DNA from: CALITV01 sp964415795 | GTDB taxonomy: Bacteria; UBP6; UBA1177; JAKLFG01 | DNA: 62,702 nucleotides | NCBI GenBank assembly: GCA_964415795.1 | Contig: CAYQBN010000014.1 | Coordinates: forward strand, 1 to 62,702 | Reading direction: 5' to 3' | Shown here: positions 57,788-62,702 of the stretch, in pieces | Layout of the letters: each line of letters begins with the position of its first letter | Numbering within the stretch: position 1 is the first letter of the stretch | The notes under the pieces: model-generated | What the model was told of the DNA's origin: nothing | The model's input: the letters and a program-made list of their open reading frames with translations, nothing else | Databases searched by the model: none | Program-made: the position numbers and the translations under genes

Positions 57788-60679
57788 ATGGCATGCAAAA
57801 GAGGTAACCCTTCGTCGAAAAAGAGGCGGCCTATTGAGTCCTACGAACACCGCGACAAGGAGCGGGTGAACAACCCGCCCGTCGGGTTGGTGACGCCGGA
57901 GACCGACCCCGACGCCGGCCAGCAGAAGAAGACCTACGCCTACGACCCGCACCTCGACCCGCAACTGGTCTGGGCAGGCAAGGCCGAGCATACTTCGTTT
58001 GAAGTGCCGACCGTCTCGCTGCACGTCCACGAGCGCATTGACCCGCGCACCATCCTGGAAGCCGTGCGCAAGAAGAACGGCGGGCCAGGCCCGGTCCAGC
58101 TCGGCTTGTTCGAGCAGGAGCGCAAGGAACCCTTGCGCGAAGCGATTGAGTTCTACAAACACAAGCACGGCTGGAGCAACCGCCTGATTGCCGGCGACTC
58201 CTTGCTTGTCATGAATTCGCTGCTGGAAAAAGAGGGTATGGCCGGCAAGGTGCAGATGATTTACATTGATCCGCCCTATGGCATCAAATACGGCTCCAAC
58301 TTCCAGCCCTTCGTGAACAAGCGCGATGTCAAGGACGGCAAGGACGAAGACCTCACTGCCGAACCGGAGCAGATCAAGGCCTTCCGCGACACCTGGGAAC
58401 TGGGCATCCACTCCTACCTCACCTACCTGCGCGACCGGCTGCTGCTGGCGCGCGAACTTCTGACCGAGAGCGGGAGTATCTTCGTGCAGATTTCCGATGA
58501 GAACGTCCACCGCGTGCGCTGTTTGTTGGATGAGGTGTTCGGGGCGGAGAATTTTGTTTGCCTTGTGGCGTACATAAAGACATCTGGTCTCGCTCAGACC
58601 AACTTGCCAACTACATTTGACCTTTTGATCTGGTACGCTAAAGACAGACCTAAGATGAAGTATCGACAGTTATATCAAGACAAGGATATTTCTGAGCTTT
58701 CGTCCTATAGCCATGTTGAACTAGAGGATGGCACCATCCGCAAGATAACTTCTCAAGAAAGGTCTGGAATAAAGGCCCTGCCGGAGGGGTCAAGGGTTTT
58801 TGCCCCAAGCAATACAACCTCGCAAGGAAATCCCTCAATACCCTTCGAGCTTAATGGCACTGTATTTATGACGCCTCCAAATCGCGGTTGGAAAACAAGT
58901 ATAAAGGGCATGCAAATTCTATGGAATGTTGGTCGGCTTATGATTTCAGGGAATACACTGAATTACAAACGTTATGTTGATGATTTTCCTGTCAAGGCTA
59001 TGACCAACCTATGGGATGACATACCAATGGGGCTGGGATTTGGCGATAAGATGTATGTAGTCCAGACTTCTACTGTGGCTATTGAGCGCTGCCTCCTGAT
59101 GACCACCGACCCGGGTGATATGGTGTTCGACCCGACGTGCGGCTCCGGCACCACGGCCTATGTGGCCGAGCAATGGGGCCGGCGCTGGATCACCTGCGAC
59201 ACTTCACGCGTGGCGATGGCCATCGCCCGCCAGCGGCTGATGACCGCGGTCTTCGATTACTACGAACTGGCGCACCCGGAAGAGGGCGTGGGCAGCGGCT
59301 TCAAGTACAAAACCGTGCCGCACGTCACGCTCAAATCCATTGCCAACAACCCCGAGATTGACGGCATCTACGCCCGCATGCACCCGCCCATCGAAAAAGC
59401 TTTGGCCGAGATCAACGCCGCGCTCAAGGGCAGTAAGATCAAGTTCAAGGTCACAAACGGCGGGCGCGAGGGAGAGTCCGTGGATTTCGCCGCGCCGGAC
59501 AAGGCAACCTTTACCATGCCCAGCGGTCAGGTGGTGAAAGTCAATGAATTGGTCGAGTGGGAAGTGCCGTTTGAGTTCCCTGCCGATTGGCCCCGGGCGG
59601 CTCGCAAGCCCTTCGAGGCCTTCCATGCCGCTCGCCGCGCGATGCAGCAAAAGATGGACGAAGCGATTGCCCGCCACGCCGAGCAGGAGACGCTCTACGA
59701 CCAGCCGCTCGTGGACCGCAAGAAGGTGCGCGTCAGCGGTCCTTTTACGGTGGAAGCCGTCCCGGCGCCGGTGGTCAAAGCGCCGGATGAGATTCTCGAA
59801 GCAAAGCCACAACCTGCCGATGCTTCTGTCGCCCGTTCCGGCGAGACGTTGCGCCAGGCCGAATGGCGCGATGAGCTGCTCAAAGCCGGCATCCGCGGCA
59901 AGGCCGGGCAGTACATCCGCTTCAGCCGGCTGGAGCCGCTCCCCGGCTGCCGCTTCCTGCACGCGGTGGGCGAAACCCGTCCGTCCGCCGAGGGCGGCGA
60001 TTCGGTCCGCGAAGAGGCCCCGGCCTATCTGCCGCTGCGCGTCGCCGTCTCCTTCGGCCCCGAACATGCCCCGCTCGAGCAACGCCAGGTCCAGCGCGCC
60101 TGGGAAGAGGCGCGACAGCTCAGTCCCAAACCGCAACTGCTTGTCTTCGCCGCCTTTCAGTTCGACCCCGAGGCGGCCAAAGACATCGACGAGATGAAGC
60201 CCGACCTGGCTGGGATGCAGTTCCTCAAAGTCCAGATGAACGCCGACCTGCTGACCGACGACTTGAAAAAGAAGCGTGCGAGCAACGAATCGTTCTGGCT
60301 CATTGGCCAGCCGGATGTGGAAGTGCGTCGAGACCAAGACGGCAAATACATTGTCGAAGTGCATGGTTTTGACTATTACAACACCAAGACCGGCCAACTT
60401 GAATCGGGTGGCAAGGAGAAGATAGCGGTCTGGATGTTGGACACCGACTACGACGGCCGGGCGCTCTATCCCCGGCAGGTCTTCTTCCCCCTGGCCGCCG
60501 ACGACGAAGCCTGGGCAAAACTGGCGAAGAACCTCAAGGCCGAGATCGACCCCGAGCGCATTCGCGCCTACTGGGGCACGGTGTCATTGCCGTTTGAGCC
60601 AGGGGAATACAAGCGCATCGCCGTCAAGATCGTGGACGACCGAGGGATTGAGAGCATGAAGGTGATGGAAACCGCTTAG
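57788..60679 (+). CDS. Beta-class adenine-type DNA methyltransferase of an R-M system
   Basis: A 963-residue methyltransferase. Motif IV DPPY (161-164, IYIDPPYGIKYGS) comes before motif I (FDPTCGSGTT, ~447), the beta-class order. Residues ~253-437 between them are the target-recognition region. The matching DNA (58545-59100) is visibly richer in A+T than the flanks, suggesting exchange of specificity. The long C-terminal part (500-963) is unusual for plain Mod proteins but matches methyltransferases that accompany BPTD_3080-type restriction endonucleases, as far as I recall that family. AGGAG precedes the ATG. Confidence 0.85.
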   Translation: MACKRGNPSSKKRRPIESYEHRDKERVNNPPVGLVTPETDPDAGQQKKTYAYDPHLDPQLVWAGKAEHTSFEVPTVSLHVHERIDPRTILEAVRKKNGGPGPVQLGLFEQERKEPLREAIEFYKHKHGWSNRLIAGDSLLVMNSLLEKEGMAGKVQMIYIDPPYGIKYGSNFQPFVNKRDVKDGKDEDLTAEPEQIKAFRDTWELGIHSYLTYLRDRLLLARELLTESGSIFVQISDENVHRVRCLLDEVFGAENFVCLVAYIKTSGLAQTNLPTTFDLLIWYAKDRPKMKYRQLYQDKDISELSSYSHVELEDGTIRKITSQERSGIKALPEGSRVFAPSNTTSQGNPSIPFELNGTVFMTPPNRGWKTSIKGMQILWNVGRLMISGNTLNYKRYVDDFPVKAMTNLWDDIPMGLGFGDKMYVVQTSTVAIERCLLMTTDPGDMVFDPTCGSGTTAYVAEQWGRRWITCDTSRVAMAIARQRLMTAVFDYYELAHPEEGVGSGFKYKTVPHVTLKSIANNPEIDGIYARMHPPIEKALAEINAALKGSKIKFKVTNGGREGESVDFAAPDKATFTMPSGQVVKVNELVEWEVPFEFPADWPRAARKPFEAFHAARRAMQQKMDEAIARHAEQETLYDQPLVDRKKVRVSGPFTVEAVPAPVVKAPDEILEAKPQPADASVARSGETLRQAEWRDELLKAGIRGKAGQYIRFSRLEPLPGCRFLHAVGETRPSAEGGDSVREEAPAYLPLRVAVSFGPEHAPLEQRQVQRAWEEARQLSPKPQLLVFAAFQFDPEAAKDIDEMKPDLAGMQFLKVQMNADLLTDDLKKKRASNESFWLIGQPDVEVRRDQDGKYIVEVHGFDYYNTKTGQLESGGKEKIAVWMLDTDYDGRALYPRQVFFPLAADDEAWAKLAKNLKAEIDPERIRAYWGTVSLPFEPGEYKRIAVKIVDDRGIESMKVMETA

Positions 60680-60692
60680 GTAAGAGGAAAAC

Positions 60693-62417
60693 ATGCTAAC
60701 CAAACTAACCATCAAAAATTTCAAACTCTTTACCGAGGTGGAAATAGAACTCGGCGAACGAGTGGTATTCATTGGACCCAACAACTCTGGGAAGACTTCG
60801 GCACTGCAAGCACTCGCGCTCTGGGATGTAGGCGTCAAGCGCTGGCTGGAAAAGCGTGGTAGTAGCAACATACCTGCTGAACGGGCTGGTGTCACGATAA
60901 ACCGGCAAGACTTGATTTCCATTCCTGTACCGGCGGCCAATCTCCTGTGGCGTGATTTGCATGTGCGGGAAGGCGGGAGGGATACGGACGGTAAGGTGCG
61001 CACTCGTAATGTGCGCATCGAAATTGGGGTAGAAGGCGTCAATGAGCAATCTTGGTGTTGTGTCTTAGAATTCGACTACGCTAACGAAGAATCCATCTAC
61101 TGCCGTCCTCCTCTTGCCTCCGACGGTACTGGTCGCCAGAAGGTTCCGGAACATCTGAAAAACCTCCAGGTAGCCTACCTACCTCCCATGTCCGGCTTGG
61201 CGGCACGGGAAGACCGGCTTGAAATCGGTTCTATTCGCGTGCGGTTGGGAGAGGGGCGAACCGCCGAGGTACTGCGCAACCTATGCTGGCAGGTATTGCA
61301 GAGCAGAGACGGCGACAAGAAATGGCAGGACATCAGTGACTCTATCGAGAGATTATTCGGATCCAAGTTGAACACACCGCAATACATCGCTGAGCGCGGC
61401 GAAATCACTATGTCTTACCGCAACCGATCTAGTATTGAGCTGGATATTTCATCTATGGGGCGTGGTGAACAGCAAACCCTCTTGTTGCTGGCACACATGG
61501 CGGTGAATGCTGGCGCTGTACTCTTGCTGGACGAGCCGGATGCTCATCTGGAGATTTTGAGGCAACGGCAAATTTATAATGTTTTGTCTCAACAGGCAGA
61601 ACGTACAAACAGTCAATTGATTGCCGCCAGCCATTCCGAGGTCATCCTGAACGAAGCCGCCGACCGGGATGTGGTGATTGCTTTCACCGGTAAACCCCAC
61701 CGTATCAATGACCGAGGCAGTCAGGTGCTGAAGGCTCTGCGCGAGATTGGATTTGAACAGTATTATCTTGCCGAGGAGACTGGTTGGGTGCTTTATCTCG
61801 AGGGCTCAACCGACCTTTCGATTTTACGCGCACTGGCCAAACTCTTGAATCATCCCGCTCAAGAAATTCTTGAAAGGCCTTTTGTCTGTTACGTAGCCAA
61901 CCAACCGCGCAAAGCCCAAGAACATTTCTATGCCCTGCGAGATGCTAAGCCCGACCTGGCGGGTATTGCTATCTATGACCGCCTGGAAACAGGGTTGCCG
62001 GGCGACCCCAATTTCCTTCAGTTCATGTGGTCGCGCCGTGAACTGGAAAACTATTTGTGCCAGCGTGAAGCACTTCTTGCTTTTGCAGAAGAGACTGGCA
62101 GAAAACGGCAGGGTGACATTTTCGCACTTTTGTGGAAAGATGCTATGGAAAAAGCAATCGCCGCAGTTGAGCATGCCCTCCGAACTCTCGGGAAGGAGCC
62201 TTGGGGACCTGACATTAAAGCCAGCGACGAGTTTTTGACACCACTGTTCGAGCAGTTTTACAAGAATCTCAATTTTCCTAACGAGATGAGGAAAACAAAC
62301 TACCATGTACTGGCAGAATTCATTGCACCGGAAAACATAGACTCTGAAATCAGTCGCATATTGGATGCGATTGAGGGAACCTTCAGGAGAGCCAAACCGC
62401 GAGGCACTGTGGCATGA
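60693..62417 (+). CDS. OLD-like AAA ATPase with TOPRIM-like region
   Basis: A 574-residue protein. N-terminal ABC/SMC-type ATPase: Walker A GPNNSGKTSA (28-37), signature SSMGRGEQQTLLLL (~250), Walker B AVLLLDEPDAHLEILR, His switch AASHSEVILNEA. From residue ~360 a TOPRIM-like region: GWVLYLEGSTDLSILRAL (acidic Glu), AIYDRLETG and SRRELENYLCQ, as in OLD-family nucleases. Sits between methyltransferase (13 nt gap) and restriction subunit (ATGA overlap). Lower G+C than the chromosome left of 57.7 kb. Possibly an abortive or accessory nuclease of the R-M system. Confidence 0.8.
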   Translation: MLTKLTIKNFKLFTEVEIELGERVVFIGPNNSGKTSALQALALWDVGVKRWLEKRGSSNIPAERAGVTINRQDLISIPVPAANLLWRDLHVREGGRDTDGKVRTRNVRIEIGVEGVNEQSWCCVLEFDYANEESIYCRPPLASDGTGRQKVPEHLKNLQVAYLPPMSGLAAREDRLEIGSIRVRLGEGRTAEVLRNLCWQVLQSRDGDKKWQDISDSIERLFGSKLNTPQYIAERGEITMSYRNRSSIELDISSMGRGEQQTLLLLAHMAVNAGAVLLLDEPDAHLEILRQRQIYNVLSQQAERTNSQLIAASHSEVILNEAADRDVVIAFTGKPHRINDRGSQVLKALREIGFEQYYLAEETGWVLYLEGSTDLSILRALAKLLNHPAQEILERPFVCYVANQPRKAQEHFYALRDAKPDLAGIAIYDRLETGLPGDPNFLQFMWSRRELENYLCQREALLAFAEETGRKRQGDIFALLWKDAMEKAIAAVEHALRTLGKEPWGPDIKASDEFLTPLFEQFYKNLNFPNEMRKTNYHVLAEFIAPENIDSEISRILDAIEGTFRRAKPRGTVA

Positions 62418-62702
62418 GTGGCAAAACAACTATAGACCGCCTCATCATCAACTCGCCCTACGAGGAGCCGCGCTACCACTGGCGTTACGACCCGGCCACG
62501 AAACTCTTTGACCTAGCCAAAGGCCGCCGTCCAGCCGGTTATGTGGTCGCCACCCCCGGCTCCCAAGCATTTGACGACCCCGGCCTCTTCGTCGAAATTC
62601 CGCTGGTCAATGCCATCCGCCTGCGCCTGAAGGCCTGGCGCGAGGCGGGCTATCCGGGCGTCACCAGCCTCACCAAGCGCCTGCTCGAACACTGGCAGGA
62701 CC
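62414..62702 (+). CDS. Restriction/helicase subunit, N-terminal fragment (cut by window end)
   Basis: ATG at 62414 overlaps the ATPase stop and the frame stays open to the end. The visible 96 residues (IDRLIINSPYEEP, HWRYDP, RRPAGYVVATPGS, DDPGLFVEIPLVN, REAGYPGVTSLTKRLLEHW) match what I recall of the N-terminus of DEAD/DEAH-box restriction endonucleases of the BPTD_3080 group. The ATPase and nuclease motifs would be downstream, outside the window. Confidence 0.7.
   Translation, partial: MSGKTTIDRLIINSPYEEPRYHWRYDPATKLFDLAKGRRPAGYVVATPGSQAFDDPGLFVEIPLVNAIRLRLKAWREAGYPGVTSLTKRLLEHWQD

Noticed and set aside
1..62702. CRISPR array, insertion sequence, prophage or integrated element with direct repeats
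   Set aside because: No regularly spaced repeats, transposase, integrase or phage structural genes were seen; the R-M segment at the right end has no visible attachment site inside the window.

Overview
The window is chromosomal DNA from a Gram-negative (diderm), probably anaerobic bacterium. The evidence for a diderm is a TonB-dependent receptor, Mla/Mce lipid-transport parts, two outer-membrane barrel-type proteins, lipoproteins, a lytic transglycosylase and a type IV pilus assembly operon. The evidence for anaerobic metabolism is a tungsten-type aldehyde ferredoxin oxidoreductase with a tungstate importer nearby, and a ferredoxin-type Fe-S protein. Lipoproteins with long Asp/Thr-rich spacers, Cys-rich 'CGNG...ECDDGN' repeats and this PilB-PilT-PilC-PilS-PilR order recall Myxococcota/deltaproteobacterial and related candidate lineages. 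I cannot place it more exactly from sequence alone. Genes are tightly packed with many ATGA overlaps, and promoters look like ordinary sigma-70 sites with 16-17 nt spacers.

Layout. 0-6.3 kb (minus): an outer-membrane gluzincin/propeller/barrel protein, then a fully overlapping operon tupA-tupB-tupC-Nudix-HhH glycosylase. 6.4-12.3 kb: two convergent operons. The plus-strand one encodes a bacterial TiaS-like protein and an ABC exporter with a degenerate ATPase. The minus-strand one encodes a Cys-rich lipoprotein and a TonB-dependent receptor. Both operons begin with the same structured leader element. 12.3-19.7 kb: tungsten AOR, a YaiI-family protein, a lipoprotein metalloprotease, an HD-domain protein and a histidine kinase. 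19.7-29.5 kb (minus): pilB-pilT-pilC-pilS-pilR-pilD followed by malic enzyme and cob(I)alamin adenosyltransferase. 29.5-35.8 kb (minus): a lysine-type phosphoglycerate dehydrogenase, a DegP-like protease, and a six-gene cluster (thioredoxin-like, CsgG-like, 2x[4Fe-4S], unknown, zinc-ribbon membrane protein, HIT). 35.9-42.5 kb (plus): mlaE, Na+/Ca2+ exchanger, DUF2520, RNase HIII, PEP/pyruvate-binding protein.

42.5-54.8 kb (minus): pyruvoyl arginine decarboxylase, lytic transglycosylase, PP2C-cNMP protein, tRNA-Asp and tRNA-Val, an O-antigen-ligase-like TPR protein, a barrel protein, an auxiliary lipoprotein, MlaD, a tandem HD-GYP protein, a response regulator and a winged-helix protein. 55.0-57.7 kb (plus): M18 aminopeptidase, purine nucleoside phosphorylase, cytidine deaminase. 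57.7 kb to the end (plus): a restriction-modification/defence operon of different composition (beta-class DNA methyltransferase, OLD-like ATPase with TOPRIM-like region, start of a helicase/restriction subunit), cut by the window end.

How it fits together: TupABC would supply tungsten to the AOR. The pilus operon carries its own two-component regulator. MlaD with a lipoprotein and MlaE with a different operon probably serve one lipid transporter whose ATPase lies elsewhere. The strongest candidate for something undescribed is the convergent TiaS-like/ABC/receptor/lipoprotein module at 6.4-12.3 kb. Two separately evolved copies of one structured leader start its two transcripts, which suggests a common ligand or regulator. 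The second candidate is the three-gene R-M operon with an OLD-like nuclease between methyltransferase and restriction subunit and a nested palindrome at its promoter.
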